The notes: a model not told the origin generated them from the sequence alone. Counted from the first letter of the stretch, positions 33,863 through 45,370 are shown. The stretch: 64,000 nucleotides of DNA from Paracyclopina nana (GCA_019096065.1 JAGUCH010000002.1:8506501-8570500), one strand, 5' to 3'. A program made the numbers and translations.

Positions 33863-34282
33863 ATGAAGCTTCAAATCGCTGTTTGCATCGTCCTCATCTC
33901 GCTGGTTGGCCTAGGCGAATGCCTGTATTGCTACAACTGCGAGTCCTCAACAGACTTCAGTTGTTCAGAGTTCTGGGATCCTACCTTGGACGTGAATGAA
34001 AAGTATTATTCGGACTGTGAGGATGTGCACGACAGCAAATATTGCGTCAAGATGACAGGCATCTATGATGGAAAACTGGGCACCAAAAGATTCTGTTCTT
34101 CCCGCGATTGGGGCAATTACTGTGAGTACATCAAAAGGCCAGGAGACCCCAGAGAATACAGATCATGCGTTTTTACTTGTGGCACCCATGGCTGCAATGG
34201 TGCCAATTCGGTCTCTAACTCACTCTTTGTGGCCCTAGTGTCCTCCATTTTTGTATTGCTGATCCCCAGATTTGTGCAATAA
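33863..34282 (+). CDS. Ly6/quiver-type GPI-anchored protein
   Basis: 139 residues from ATG 33863. A signal peptide (MKLQIAVCIVLISLVGLGEC) precedes a three-finger-like Cys-rich domain starting LYCYNCESSTDFSCSEFW and ending FTCGTHGCNGAN, the CN end mark of the Ly6/uPAR fold. A hydrophobic C-terminus (SLFVALVSSIFVLLIPRF) fits GPI-anchor addition. The spacing resembles arthropod quiver/sleepless relatives, which act at the cell surface, often on channels or receptors. No specific orthologue can be named. The TAA stop lies inside an AATAAA. Confidence 0.85.
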   Translation: MKLQIAVCIVLISLVGLGECLYCYNCESSTDFSCSEFWDPTLDVNEKYYSDCEDVHDSKYCVKMTGIYDGKLGTKRFCSSRDWGNYCEYIKRPGDPREYRSCVFTCGTHGCNGANSVSNSLFVALVSSIFVLLIPRFVQ

Positions 34283-34283
34283 A
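34278..34283 (+). promoter_or_regulatory. Polyadenylation signal overlapping a stop codon
   Basis: AATAAA; bases 34280-34282 are the TAA stop of the Ly6-like gene. It is the only AATAAA before the FKRP gene, so that 3' UTR would be very short. Confidence 0.65.
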
Positions 34284-34338
34284 CACACTACATTTTTCAT
34301 ATACCAAGCGGAGCGCCTGGCACCAAAAATCCTTATCT

Positions 34339-36195
34339 ATGCATTTCTTATCAGACAGAAATACAGCAGCTGCGAGGAGCGTACTTTCATCAGACCTGCA
34401 TATCATTATAATAGTATATCCCTTCGCAATGAGGCTAAAACGTGTCCTTCCTGGGTTATTGCTTGCAACCTCATTAGTACTTAACTTTTTGACAGTATTT
34501 TTAATTTTGAGAGGCTACACCTGCCAAAACCCCTACAATATGGTAAAACTACATGAGCAACGACTTGCTTTGACGAGTAGACTCGAACTCATAATGAAGT
34601 CAAAGATGGATATTTGTGCAAATAGTGTGAAAGACTTGCATAGTGAAGCAATTAGCGAAAACTTTGACATCCAGCCTGCAGCAGCAATGCCTGAAAAATG
34701 CTCAAGCACAAGAATCTGCGATGAAGTCTATCTGGGAAACAATGCTGATCAGCCTTGGCACCAAAGGGCCTGGTCTCTCCTCGAGGAAGGATGCAAAACT
34801 GACATAGGAAAATTACTCACAATCTTACTTCTAGGTGATCACAATACACCTAGGATAGTTGAAGATATTAGGGAGCAATATGCCTCAATTCCTATAATTA
34901 TTGGGTTACCTTCATCCTCCAAGAAAATAACCAAAAGCTGGCAGCTTGACAGTTTCGTCAAAGTTCATGAGCTTAATTATGAAAATGAAGGCAGTGCCTG
35001 GAAGGAGCTTGTCGATTTGAGTGATACAGAATTTGTGTTTATTGGACACAATCTTTTAAGGCTGCCCAAGTTTTGGGGTAACTTTGAACGGTACCTAAGG
35101 ATGATGGATGCTAAAAATGCAGCTGCTGTAGCAGGTGCTACCAAAAATTCTACTGGCCATTGGCGTTCTCACTGCTGGCAATCGAAAATATCAGGATACA
35201 ACCTAGTGCTAACGCCAGGATACCACCAATCCCAATGCGATTGCATGAAATGTAACCTTTTATGGGATAGCCACGGTCCGTTTGTAGCAAGACGGATCCA
35301 ACTTCAAAATCATCTCATGCCTCAATTGAGCATACAAATAGCATTTGCTCATTTTTTTCTGACCCTGCAATCTCTAGGCTACCATGCCTATACATGCCCA
35401 GATCTTATGCTTCTCACAGCGAGTGACCTACCACCCCCCTCACAAAACGAGTGGCTTAAATTGGCAAAAATTTGGCACATTCAAGGAATCTCAATTGACC
35501 TGGGACCATTAAAAATTCACCAATTTTCCTGTGCAACACTAGGACTCGCATGCAACCCAGAAGTGCAAACAAAATCCTTCATTGTGCCCTGGTGCTGTCA
35601 CATAGCTGCTTTCCATGTTTTCAAGTCGATGCAGAGCATATCGGAGAAAACTGGAGTGCACTACGAGCTGAATTCGGGGTCGCTACTTGGTGCTGTGAAG
35701 CTGCATAATTTCATCCCCTGGGACATCGATGGAGACATGTACGTGCCAACTGAGCAAATTCATCATTATCATAAAGGGGGTGTTGCTCGGCTACTTTTGG
35801 AAACCGATGGCATCACATTTCATAGTTGGAGTGCGGATAATTATTGGGACAAAGGAGCGGGTCATTACCAGCTCTCCTATCAAGGACTTGAATTCGAGCT
35901 CATGGGAAAACGAGGCAATCTCACGTTGCAAGACGGTAAACCGCCAACTCTCATTCTCTACGGTGATGCATGGGTCAGAGTTCATAATCACCCTGGTCAG
36001 TATGCGCGAGGCCGTTACGGACCTCGCTATCTGCGACACGCGCAATCCTGGAAATTCCTTGAAACTATGAACGGGGCTTTTGACAGCTACGGTGGACAAC
36101 AGTGGACGCACTGTTCGGATCCCGGTCACCACGCATGTCTCGAACTTTACCCTTCAGATGGAAATGTTCTCTTCTTGCCGCATCGTTATCCATAA
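34339..36195 (+). CDS. FKRP: Fukutin-related protein (ribitol-phosphate transferase)
   Basis: A Golgi enzyme that adds ribitol-5-phosphate to the alpha-dystroglycan glycan. One exon, 618 residues from ATG 34339. A second in-frame ATG (34429, MRLKRVLPGLLLATSLVLNF) gives 588 residues and a more typical type II signal-anchor, and may be the real start. The lumenal part has a glycosyltransferase-like stem region, then the LicD-type catalytic domain: HYELNSGSLLGAVKLHNFIP followed by WDIDGDMYVP (around residues 445-470) with the metal-binding Asp cluster, and LEFELMGKRG. It is longer than the human protein (495). It starts 56 bases after the preceding stop and ends 168 bases before DEPDC1, all on one strand. 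Confidence 0.93.
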   Translation: MHFLSDRNTAAARSVLSSDLHIIIIVYPFAMRLKRVLPGLLLATSLVLNFLTVFLILRGYTCQNPYNMVKLHEQRLALTSRLELIMKSKMDICANSVKDLHSEAISENFDIQPAAAMPEKCSSTRICDEVYLGNNADQPWHQRAWSLLEEGCKTDIGKLLTILLLGDHNTPRIVEDIREQYASIPIIIGLPSSSKKITKSWQLDSFVKVHELNYENEGSAWKELVDLSDTEFVFIGHNLLRLPKFWGNFERYLRMMDAKNAAAVAGATKNSTGHWRSHCWQSKISGYNLVLTPGYHQSQCDCMKCNLLWDSHGPFVARRIQLQNHLMPQLSIQIAFAHFFLTLQSLGYHAYTCPDLMLLTASDLPPPSQNEWLKLAKIWHIQGISIDLGPLKIHQFSCATLGLACNPEVQTKSFIVPWCCHIAAFHVFKSMQSISEKTGVHYELNSGSLLGAVKLHNFIPWDIDGDMYVPTEQIHHYHKGGVARLLLETDGITFHSWSADNYWDKGAGHYQLSYQGLEFELMGKRGNLTLQDGKPPTLILYGDAWVRVHNHPGQYARGRYGPRYLRHAQSWKFLETMNGAFDSYGGQQWTHCSDPGHHACLELYPSDGNVLFLPHRYP

Positions 36196-36363
36196 ATTAA
36201 AGTTTTTATGCAGAACTGCAACTCACCAATCAGCGTCGAGTCCGTTTGAATTTTCCCCACCGCTGATTGGCGCAAAACTTGTTTTTGTTTTGATTATCAG
36301 TTTTAACGGTTGGCGGCGCTACAAAGTCGAATTGTCTAATTAGGAACAGTCAAAACTTGGATC

Positions 36364-39300
36364 ATGGACGGAGATGTCGTCCAGGAGGGCCCCTGGAGAG
36401 CCACTAGGTTGTGGAACAGCATAGTTAGAAGCCTCCATGATGGCATGCCGCTCAAGAAGCATCGAAAAAACTTGAAAACGCACGAAGACTGTTTCACGGC
36501 CAACGAGGCAATAGAATGGTTGCATGGGCAGCTGAAAAAGAATCCCAACTTTGACGCAGACGTCTCCAAAGATCAAACTCTGATGCTTCTCCAAAAGTTG
36601 CTTAGAGCAGGAGTAATTTTAAGGATCGATGATGACGTCAGCTTGTCAAGAACGACGACGAGTGCAATGTTGTCGAGTGCTGTGGATACCTTTAAGCCAG
36701 GTGGGGAGCTATTTAGATTGGCCCCTAGGACTGAAGCGCTATTAAATACGCCTGGAAAAAGCAAGACGAATAGCCAGAAACGCTTCAGCAACAGAGTGAG
36801 GTCGCCTCTTGGAGACATTGGCAACACGCCTTTGGGCAATTCACAGTTTAGCCAAGAGAGTGTGACCGAACACTCTTCGCCTCAACACACTCACAAGTTC
36901 AGTGGGTTTAGGAAAAGCTTTAGAAAGATCAAGAACAAGCATCGCGAGCTTCTTTTTCGAAACGACTATACTACTGATGACGATGATGGAAATCACGAAA
37001 ACCAACTGCACGAATCTCCCTCTGGTGATATAGATGTGACGCAAAGGAAAAACATGAACCTCTCGTATTTACAGTCACTGCCAGCAAACTCCTTGGTAGT
37101 GCTTGACAATGACAGTACGTGGAGAGAGGTTTACCTCAAGCTCTTGAGGCAAAGGCTGAGCGATGCGCACGTCAACAGCCTCTATCACCTGATAGATGTC
37201 AGGAATATCATTTACAATATGACTAAAGTAAGTGAAAAGGGCGTCGTCCAAATCATTCACGGCAGACGCAGTGGAGATCTACCGAGATGGACTTTGTCTG
37301 CCATGAAATGTTTGGCCAACTGGCCCAGGCCTTTTCAAGCACTGATGGGATCAGAGGGTGCACTACCTAATTATGAAGGCTTCGAGATTGATGTGTTCAA
37401 CGTTGTTAAGGAGTACTTTACCAGCCTAACCAGTCCCCTAACTACTTTTGAGCTCTTTGACGTTTTTGTGTCTGCGTTCATAAAAGCAGAGGCTGTCAGC
37501 ATTCAGCGTCAACCGCCTGTGAGGAAGTTTTCGGTGACTCCGTTGCCATACCTGGAAACCGACTTGGATGCCTCTTCAAAGCCGTCTTCAACCTCAACCC
37601 CTTCAGGGTATTATTCGGCTTCAGAGAGTGGCCGTGATTACGCAAATTATTTGGTGGCCAACGAAAGGACAGCTCATATTCGGCAAACGCTTCAAGTGAA
37701 GCCTCTTGCAAAGGATTTTCTTCGTAGCTCTAATTATGCAGGGACGAACTTAAACGCAAACATGAGCCCAACAGCTATAATGAAAAGTTTCCTGCCCCCA
37801 AACTCGTGAGTCAGCATATGTTACTTTTTTACGAAGGTTTCTCATAAATTCCCTCATATACTTATTATAGGTGCTTTGAAACGGCGTTTATGAATGAAAA
37901 CCCAATCACTAGAATTGTGCCTCAGAAGGGAAACGACATACTTCATTTTGGCACTCGGTCATATAGAACGAGCTGTCAGATACCTTTGTCATCGACTGCC
38001 TCAGTTGTATCCTCTGCAAGCGGATGGGACTCTAGAAGTATTGCCACTCAGACAAGCGATGAAGAAGGAGAGGCTAACAGACGATTACTTCGGTCTCGGC
38101 AGCCCAAATGGAGAAGGAATGCAAGGCAACGCAAGTCCATAGCAGTTATGGAGACCAATCAGGAAACTCTCGAGCTCACCAACCGATTTCGCAGTAGCTC
38201 ATATTCTGCGAGCGCTTTACCCCCCAGCTCAATCAATAGCGTTCTCTGTGGACGCTCGGTGGACAATCTTTTAGGCGAGCAGGTTTCACCGGACTCCGAT
38301 CAACATTTTCTTATGAAATACCAGCAAATTGGAGACATCAACGAGCCTGTAAGACAACGTCGTAATTCCATGGTATCACTGCCAAGTTTAAGTGACACCA
38401 GAAAAATGTCGCCCCCTGACAATGTCATTCTTTCAAAGACTGTCCGAAAGGAGAAGCGAAGGCAAAAGGAGAAAAAGGAAAAATCTGTTGACTCGCGTCT
38501 TCATGAATCTCCATTATCATCCACTGTTTCATCGTCGTCTCTTGCATCTTGTCGCCAGCGCTTTCGCGCCTCTAACCAGTATCGGCACGTGACAACCCCA
38601 ACACCCATGCACATTTGCGGTGAAAATGCTCCTATACCCTTCATGGATGAAGGCATGCAACACGCACGAGCTGAGCCGTTTAATGATGGAGACGGGCTAT
38701 TAACAGTTGAAGGAAGAAGATCTGCTATAAACTCCTTTCAACTTTTAGGACTGCTTTTGCCGCCAGAAAGTCGTCGTCAACTGCAGTTGCTGCTCAAGTT
38801 TATGAAGCGAGTAAGCGCGAAGGAAGGCCTCAGGTTAAGCACCAGCACAAGAAAAACTACTCGCGAAATTGTTCTTGAGACTTTTTCCGAAGCAATTTTG
38901 CGACCTAAGAATGATCTGGCTAATTATGATGAGGAACTATGCAGAAAAATCGTCTGCTTCTTCATTGAAAACTACGAAGACATATGGACACCTCCCATTG
39001 TTTTGAGAAAGGAGGTTGAGGAAAAGGTAAACTTAGTTGCACTCTCGTATCTATAACTGTTGCTAATTGAGTTTCTATGTAGGTCTACCAATCTCTTGTC
39101 AGCAAGAGAATTGAGGCTGGCGAAGACCCCTACCCTATCACGTTCTGCAAACGTGTGCCAAGCAAGGTTTACGAAAAGGAGAAAGTCTCTGGTGTTCAAG
39201 CAGCCATGCTCGATCTCTTGGAGCACATTCTCAGCGACAAGAAAATGGGCTGTCGGGAAAAGCGCAAAAAATTGAAACGGTTTAAATTATCGTACCCCGA

Positions 39301-39418
39301 CGTGTATGCGCGCAAGTTTCCCACGACAGATGCAGAGCCCGAGTTTATGCGAAGTAGCGGTGCATTTTCGTCTTCAATGCCCAGCCTGTCAAAGCTACGA
39401 AGCGTGATGAGAATCTAA
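36364..39418 (+). CDS. DEPDC1: DEP domain-containing protein 1
   Basis: Exons 36364-37805, 37871-39026 and 39083-39418 (introns 65 and 56 bp, phases 2 and 0) give 977 residues. An N-terminal DEP domain (ATRLWNSIVRSLHDGMPLKK to RAGVILRID) is followed by a Ser-rich linker and a RhoGAP-like domain (LQSLPANSLVVLDNDSTWRE, LYHLIDVRNIIYNM). A conserved C-terminal region holds LLGLLLPPESRRQLQLLLKF and YEDIWTPPIVLRKEVEEKV. Family members act in mitosis, cell proliferation and transcriptional repression; the RhoGAP fold is usually thought inactive. AATAAA at 39602 could end the transcript. Confidence 0.94.
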
Positions 39419-39832
39419 GAAGCTGGAAGCCACACCAAAATGACTTCCAGATTTTGTCATTCTTCCTGCAAACTCTTTTACTTATCTGAAAACAAAAGGT
39501 GCCATTTTTACTTATTTTTTAAACTGAAATCCGAGACAATTGACTGTGGTTTGACAAGTGTTTCATCATTGCTTATATTTACAATCGAAATTGTTTTTCA
39601 CAATAAAGTAGAACTACTAAATGATTATGATTATCACCACTTCAGAGAGGGAACAGCCCCCATCAGCCAGAGCAGCAATGCTGATTATTAATAGTCGCAA
39701 GCTGCTGGGCGGGTCTGCTGTTCAGTCATGGTGGCTAGAGTAGTATAAAAATTAGGGTAGGCACTTGGCGCGACGTCATCATGAATGACTATATAAAACC
39801 TTTGGAAATGATCCAGCATGCATTAAATTCGT
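39419..39832. other. Convergent 3' region between DEPDC1 and PAR-6
   Basis: 414 bases. Contains AATAAA (39602-39607, plus strand) for DEPDC1. No gene or repeat seen. Confidence 0.5.
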
Positions 39833-40831
39833 TCACAAGTGGAGGACGGGCTTTTTGTGATGGCCAAGTTTTCCGTAGCTGTCTAAGCTCTCTGGGTGAT
39901 TGCTAGCTGAAGCAGCCGAGGTGAGGTCACGAATCTCGTCCTCCTCGTCGTGGTCGAGGTCCTGCCCGCCCGTTGACGAGTCGTTCGTGTTACTCTGCGT
40001 TGAGCTGCGTGACAACATCGACCCGTGCGACATGTTTGAGTTCCTCGAGAAGGAGCCCCGCCGTGGAGCGGAGGACATGATGGTCCTCTGATTGGCAGGC
40101 TTCACCGTCACGATCAGGTTCGAGCTGTTGGCCACCATCATATCGGTGACCTGGTCGAGAGACTTGCCTGCGACCTCTATGCCGTTCACTTCCAGCACCT
40201 CGTCGTTGACCGCCAACAAACCGGTCGACTCCGCGAGGCCGCCAGCCAGGAGTCGGGATATGAAAATGCCAGGAACCTTTTCGAGGCCGGCTGGGGTGAC
40301 GCGTACGGATGTGCCGTCGCGAATGTAAAAGCCCAGCGGCTTATCGCTGCCGTGCTTCAGCAGCCTCACTCTGCGGCAAGTTTCAGGGACGACGTCAACA
40401 TCAATGATGGCCGACACCTGGCGGAACTCTGACGGCTGTGAAATTGAAATCATGGACTTGCCCGCCTTCGGAGTGCCGTGCAGCATTGAGGTAAGCAGCG
40501 AAGGCTGGCCATGGCCCCTGCGCCCCGAATAGAAGGTCTCCTCACATTCACCCTGCCGCTGAACGACGATGCGGATAAGGGGCCTGGCCGTGCGCATGGC
40601 ACGCAGGTAGTTGTCCGTGTTGTTGATGGGTAGCAGGTCATTGTCTTTGGGGTCGATGTAGAAGATGTGAAACACTCCAGCGTCGAGTAAATGCACTGAG
40701 GCTAGTAGTTCTTGAAAGGCCTCAAAGCTGGGGAAGTCTTTGGCCTTGACTGAAAATCGTCGGAACTCGGCGTCAAACTTTGACTTGACCTCGACCGCCT
40801 GGTCCTTGATTCCCTGGTTCATGCCCGCCAT
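39833..40831 (-). CDS. PARD6: Cell polarity protein PAR-6
   Basis: A scaffold of the PAR-3/PAR-6/aPKC complex that sets apical-basal and asymmetric-division polarity. One exon, 332 residues. An N-terminal PB1 domain ([32 protein letters not shown]) binds aPKC. A partial CRIB motif ([19 protein letters not shown]) binds Cdc42. A PDZ domain follows ([57 protein letters not shown]). A Ser-rich tail with acidic patch ends the protein. The coding region is clearly more GC-rich than its neighbours and has no intron, as in several genes here. Confidence 0.97.
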   Translation of the reverse strand: MAGMNQGIKDQAVEVKSKFDAEFRRFSVKAKDFPSFEAFQELLASVHLLDAGVFHIFYIDPKDNDLLPINNTDNYLRAMRTARPLIRIVVQRQGECEETFYSGRRGHGQPSLLTSMLHGTPKAGKSMISISQPSEFRQVSAIIDVDVVPETCRRVRLLKHGSDKPLGFYIRDGTSVRVTPAGLEKVPGIFISRLLAGGLAESTGLLAVNDEVLEVNGIEVAGKSLDQVTDMMVANSSNLIVTVKPANQRTIMSSAPRRGSFSRNSNMSHGSMLSRSSTQSNTNDSSTGGQDLDHDEEDEIRDLTSAASASNHPESLDSYGKLGHHKKPVLHL

Positions 40832-41291
40832 CCTCGATTCTGGTCATTGGGACTTGGAGGACATCATGATTATTCTTAAGCGAGCACAGATATCGTCCTT
40901 GTCAGCTTACTCATTCTTTGGAGGCCGTTCGCCGATCAACGGTCCGTTCGCTCGCTGCACGGAGCGAGTGAAATCAGAGTGCCATGAAAACAAACATACT
41001 TTAACCATATGGTTTCGCGACTTATGCCACAAGATGAAAGTAATAGTTGCACTGCTCGTAATATTTTCCGCCATCCAATGTTATTAGATATTGACGAGAA
41101 ACGTGAGGCAAACGATTTCCATGAAAAAAGGCAACTTGTATGGCTATGAGATTCACAGGTAGCGAACCCCTTGTACCTGCATGCCATAGTTTGCTTCAAG
41201 AATCAAGACAGTTCCAGGGAGCGCGAAAGCTATCCAGCTTGACTCAATTTGCGTGTTGACATTTGACTATGCTGAAAAGCTAAATTGAAAA
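40832..41291. other. Upstream region between PAR-6 and the claudin-like gene
   Basis: 460 bases between two divergent genes. No ORF with domain support and no repeat; both promoters are expected here. Confidence 0.45.
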
Positions 41292-42763
41292 ATGGTTAGC
41301 GAGTGGTACGAGTCAACGCGGACCTTGAAGGCCGCCGTGGTCTTGACCTTAACGACATTTATCATTTTCCTCACGGCCTTCTTCTCACCCTACTGGCTTC
41401 AATCCGTGCCAGATGAGCAGCTTCCCAACCCCAAGTTCACAAACCTAGGTAAGATTCCCAGCATGTTAAGTAAAAAAACTGAGCTTTTCAAAAAATACGC
41501 ATGAACTCTTTCCAGGGCTGTGGGAGGTGTGCCTGAATGGCTTCCATGACATGCGACACCAATACGAAACGAGGTTCTACGGATGCAAGCACATTCTTCT
41601 GGAGGAGTACGACATCATTCGCGACGAGCTGCAACCCCGTAAGTGATTTTACAAGCCTACTATTTCACGCGCAAAATGAGCATATCGCATTCGGTCCAAG
41701 AAGGCAAGCATATACATCGAGGTTGGGCGCGAGTTTGGTCAGGTATTGAAGTATGTATAGCTATGTGACGGAGGGAGCGGCCCGCTTGATGTAGAACTAG
41801 CTATAGCACCAATGCCTGCCTCAAAGCCAGGTAGAGAGCTTCAGGAAGGTGGGGACCAGGTCCAACCGCCACCACTTATACCTGCCATCCTAATAAGTTG
41901 GTGTTGCGTACTTGTTGTTGTTAAACATGATGGACTTTGGGCCTCGGGAGGAGGACGAGGTCGACGACATCCTCCCCGACTCCAATATAGATAGGGAGCG
42001 CACACTCACCGGAAAATGGGCAATTGCCCTTTTCGTCGTGGCCGCAGTGTTCATGACAGTGGCCTTCGTGACGCCCAGTTGGATTGAGGGCGACCCCAGG
42101 TTTTACGGGACCAAGGTGGAAAAAGTGGGACTATGGGTGCACTGCTTCAGATCGTTGCCGGACTACAACGACTTGAGGCATCAGAGATACTACGCAGGCT
42201 GCAGATGGATTTTCAACCCCTTCACTGAGGGATACGATCAGATCCGCAATTACTTAGTTCCACGTACATACTTGCTAGCAGGGTTTCGCGTTTCCGTTTT
42301 TCACGTGCTGTTCTGCTTTTCATTTCAGCTTTCTTCGTTGCTACGCAGTTCTTTTACACTCTGTCCTTCATCACAATGCTGATAGCCGTCATTTTTGTGG
42401 TGATGTATCTTTTATGCGTGGATGAGTATTACAGAGTCAGCGTCCTCCGATGGACGGGTATCGACCTTATCGTTGGTGGTGAGTTAAAATTGGCACTATG
42501 TGTTAAGCTCTTCTATAATAATGTAATTGCACTTTACAGGCATCTTCGGTACGGTGGCTCTCATCATTTTTGGCTCCCTGGGAGACGGACGGGACTTCAT
42601 GCCCGACTGGGAGCACAACTATCTCTCTTGGTCCTTTGGACTGGCCTTTGTGGGCGCCGTGTTCGACTACGTTGCTGGCGTTCTTTTCATTGTTGAAGCA
42701 AGGATCATGAGGAGGAAAGAAATTGCTAGGGAAAAGCAATACCCTATGGAACAAAGAGTCTAA
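41292..42763 (+). CDS. Claudin-superfamily four-span membrane protein with two alternative 5' halves
   Basis: Common exons 42329-42478 and 42540-42763 encode membrane segments 2-4 (TLSFITMLIAVIFVVMYLL, GTVALIIFGSLGD, FGLAFVGAVFDYVAGVLFIV). Two upstream modules each encode segment 1 and a first extracellular loop with the claudin-type GLW motif. Module A is 41292-41448 plus 41516-41638 (LKAAVVLTLTTFIIFL, GLWEVCLNGF, FYGCK, EYDIIRDELQP). Module B is 41927-42263 (GKWAIALFVVAAVFM, GLWVHCFRSL, YYAGCRW, GYDQIRNYLVP). Both end in phase 1 with the same single base, so either can join the common exons: 217 or 236 residues. The protein resembles insect claudin/PMP22-like proteins of septate junctions. 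AATAAA at 42776-42781. Splicing of A to the common part is inferred. Confidence 0.82.
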
Positions 42764-42908
42764 CTATGAATGCCAAATAAAGAAGCCTCCATCAAAATAG
42801 CAAGCCGCAGTTACGTGGGCATTCCAGTATCGCCAATAATATATGTATTTTTCGTGCACTTCCCCGAAACTGCTCCATAAAAATTACAAAAGATCTCAAT
42901 CCATTGGT

Positions 42909-44015
42909 CTACTGATTCGAGCATTTGTCTTGTCGCAAGTCTAGCTGCTGCTGCCGCAGTTCTCTTATCCACGATGTCAAGCTATCACGGTCGACCTTAG
43001 TGAAGCTTTCGTCAACACGAACCACGTAATGCATTTGAAAAATGAGCCCCAAAATAGCTCTGTCCAAAATTGTCAAATTGTCAATATGACACAACTCCGG
43101 GTTAAGATCGAACAGCGAGGGCTGCTCTTCTCCAAATATGGACAAACTCTGCCCCACGATGAGGCAATGCAAGTCGTAAAAAAGGGCCATCACTCCATCC
43201 TGATGAGGAGAGTCAATGGCTGTCCTCAAATAATGCCGTTTTATCGTCTTTTGAGACTGCCCGCCTTCATCATCGCCCCCAGCAGCTAGATCAATACGGC
43301 TGAACAAATAAGACATGTACTTCAGTCGAGTGAATACCCTATCATATCGAGATAACCTAATTAAAATGTAGCTCAGGTCAAAAGCACTCGCGGGCAAGTA
43401 GGGAACATTTCTAAATAGCTTACACTTGATGAGAAGTGATCACTTTGTGAAAGTTAGAATCCGTGTCCGAGATGCCATCAAATGATGCCTTGGTCCTCGT
43501 CTGAATGTCTTGACTCATGCGTAGAATGTCATTTAGTATAGCCACTGTGTCACCGTTCATTTTGTAGCTCATTCCATAGATGTCGGCCAAGGTGTAGGAA
43601 ACGTCACATCTCTCGCAGATCCTATCCAATATTCCTGAGCCACAAAATGTAGCGATGCCATTGAAGGGGCCCTCGATCAGGGTGCATTGGAGAGGGTCTT
43701 CAATTTTAAAGAAAGCACAACCCATGGCAGTAATAAAGCTAGATATGGCAGAGCAATACCTGCGAGAAATGAAATGAAAAAGCCTGTCACGCCATTTGCT
43801 ACCCTATCTCACCCTCCAGCATAGGCTACATAGTTGTAGCATTTGGATCTACACTCATGGCCTCTGTTCTTGATGCGCCAGTTGATGAAGAACCCATTCG
43901 GTAAAATTACTTCGCGCTCGTCGTGAATGCTTGTATGGTTGGCGACACTGCAGATGGTTGAGTACTCAGACAAGACAATCAGAAAAACCATGAAAACCTT
44001 GATATTCATTGACAT
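42909..44015 (-). CDS. Secreted protein of unknown family, one junction unresolved
   Basis: Exon 1 is 44015-43813, with ATG 44015 or 44009 and a signal peptide (NIKVFMVFLIVLSEYSTIC). A 53-bp intron joins it in phase 2 to exon 2, starting at 43759 (YCSAISSFITAMGCAFF), Cys-rich (CERCDVSYTLADIYG). The last part, ending at 42909 (KCKLFRNVPYLPASAFD to RQDKCSNQ), lies in another frame. The change must fall within about 20 bases near 43430, where no normal intron fits, so a one-base indel or an unusual intron is involved. I recognise no domain. Stops of this and the claudin-like gene converge 145 bases apart. Confidence 0.6.
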
Positions 44016-44148
44016 GAATGTTACATTGTGTTCTCATTATGACTCGAAAAATTGGAGAAGAAAACCGATCCAAATCTGGGCTCACAATTTTAAAGTAGGA
44101 ACTGAAAGGTCACGCGTTTTTATGTTATCAGCTGACTGCGGTTAACTC

Positions 44149-44505
44149 TGGTGATGGAACGAGTTTGAACTCGACTCGGTAACTCGAAAGGCTAACTCGA
44201 CTCGGACTACATAAGCATTTAACTCGAACTCGCTCGAAAAATATTTCGGGAGAACTCGGAAAACTCGAAAGCAATTTTGTCGAACTCAAGAGTCAAACGA
44301 GCTGTAGATACAAAAATGTTCTAGCTAAAATATTATAAAAATCCAATTAACATTACAGGTTATGAAACTCGAAGTAACTCGGATTTGAAAATTGCCAACT
44401 CGACCGAACTCGTTTTCCATTAGGGACAACTCGAGCTCGCTCGGAAAAAGTTTCAGCAACTCGGAACTCGCTCGAACCCAATTTTTCCGACTCGTTCCAT
44501 CACTA
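44149..44505. mobile_element. hAT-type MITE, 357 bp
   Basis: Ends TGGTGATGGAACGAG and CTCGTTCCATCACTA, flanked by GTTAACTC (44141-44148, 44506-44513). The interior is made of degenerate AACTCG-rich repeats in both orientations. Same terminal family as 10453-10832 and 11269-11445, but its internal repeat motif is different (AACTCG rather than AAGCTTG). Confidence 0.88.
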
Positions 44506-44821
44506 GTTAACTCATTATAACTCTCTTGAGTAACTTAACTAGCTAATAACTGGTACACTGCAGCGAAGCGAAGCCGGCTTAGCGGTTCATGCTGTTGGCG
44601 CGAAAATACATATGCCCCAACCAGAAATTCGGAGCCCTCATAGGCTCATACGCCAAAAAACTCTCAGCGAAACTTATACGTTTTATCAGGGCCATCCACT
44701 ATGATAATTCTAGACGGAAGTATGCAAATTGATTCGCCAAACTTATTTTAGTTCGTTCGTCATTTGTGAGGTGGCGCTCATGCTCCTCGCTTCAATGAAA
44801 AAGCGAGATATTCAAATTTAG

Positions 44822-45210
44822 GGGCTTTCCATGTGGTGCTTTTTTGACACTAAGTTACCAAAACTCGACACTACAATCAGTGCTAAATTTTCCAAGTTAC
44901 CGAAATTTGTCACATCACAGCACAGCACAACACAACACAAGCCAGATGGACAAAAGCATAAAAGTTTGTTTTTAATCAAGAGTTACCAGACTAATCAGAA
45001 AGTCACATAGCTTAAATTGGTGTTTTTTGTAAGAAAAAGGGGATAAATGAATTGAGGTATGTAGTAAAGTTTGTTTTTGTTGCTTGTTACATGTCCATCT
45101 GCCAGTCACTCCTTGACACTGTCACTATTGCGCATTGCATAGCACACAGTTACCATTTTTTGACACGATCACTCATTTACTGTTTGTTGACACAACACAT
45201 GGAAAGGCCC
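44822..45210. mobile_element. 389-bp non-coding element, copy 1
   Basis: Begins GGGCTTTCCATGTGGTGC and ends ACACATGGAAAGGCCC, so the ends are inverted. TTAG flanks both sides. A second copy (54350-54725) lies in the same orientation beyond the large foldback element; the two share long stretches such as TTTTTTGACACTAAGTTACC. No coding capacity. Confidence 0.75.
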
Positions 45211-45370
45211 TTAGATTTTAGCACCAATTTTTTAGTGCTCAAGTGGGAGGAGCCTACTAATCAGGGCCAGGACTGCATACCCAACCTTCAAATACTCCCA
45301 AAACAAGATCATATCAGAATACATAAATTAGTAAACAAAGCATTATTCATAAAGATTTGCTGCACATAAA

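Noticed and set aside
39833-40831. PAR-6 as a processed retrocopy because it is intronless and GC-rich
   Set aside because: Many genes here are single-exon, the ORF is intact and fully conserved, and no poly(A) tract or flanking duplication is seen.
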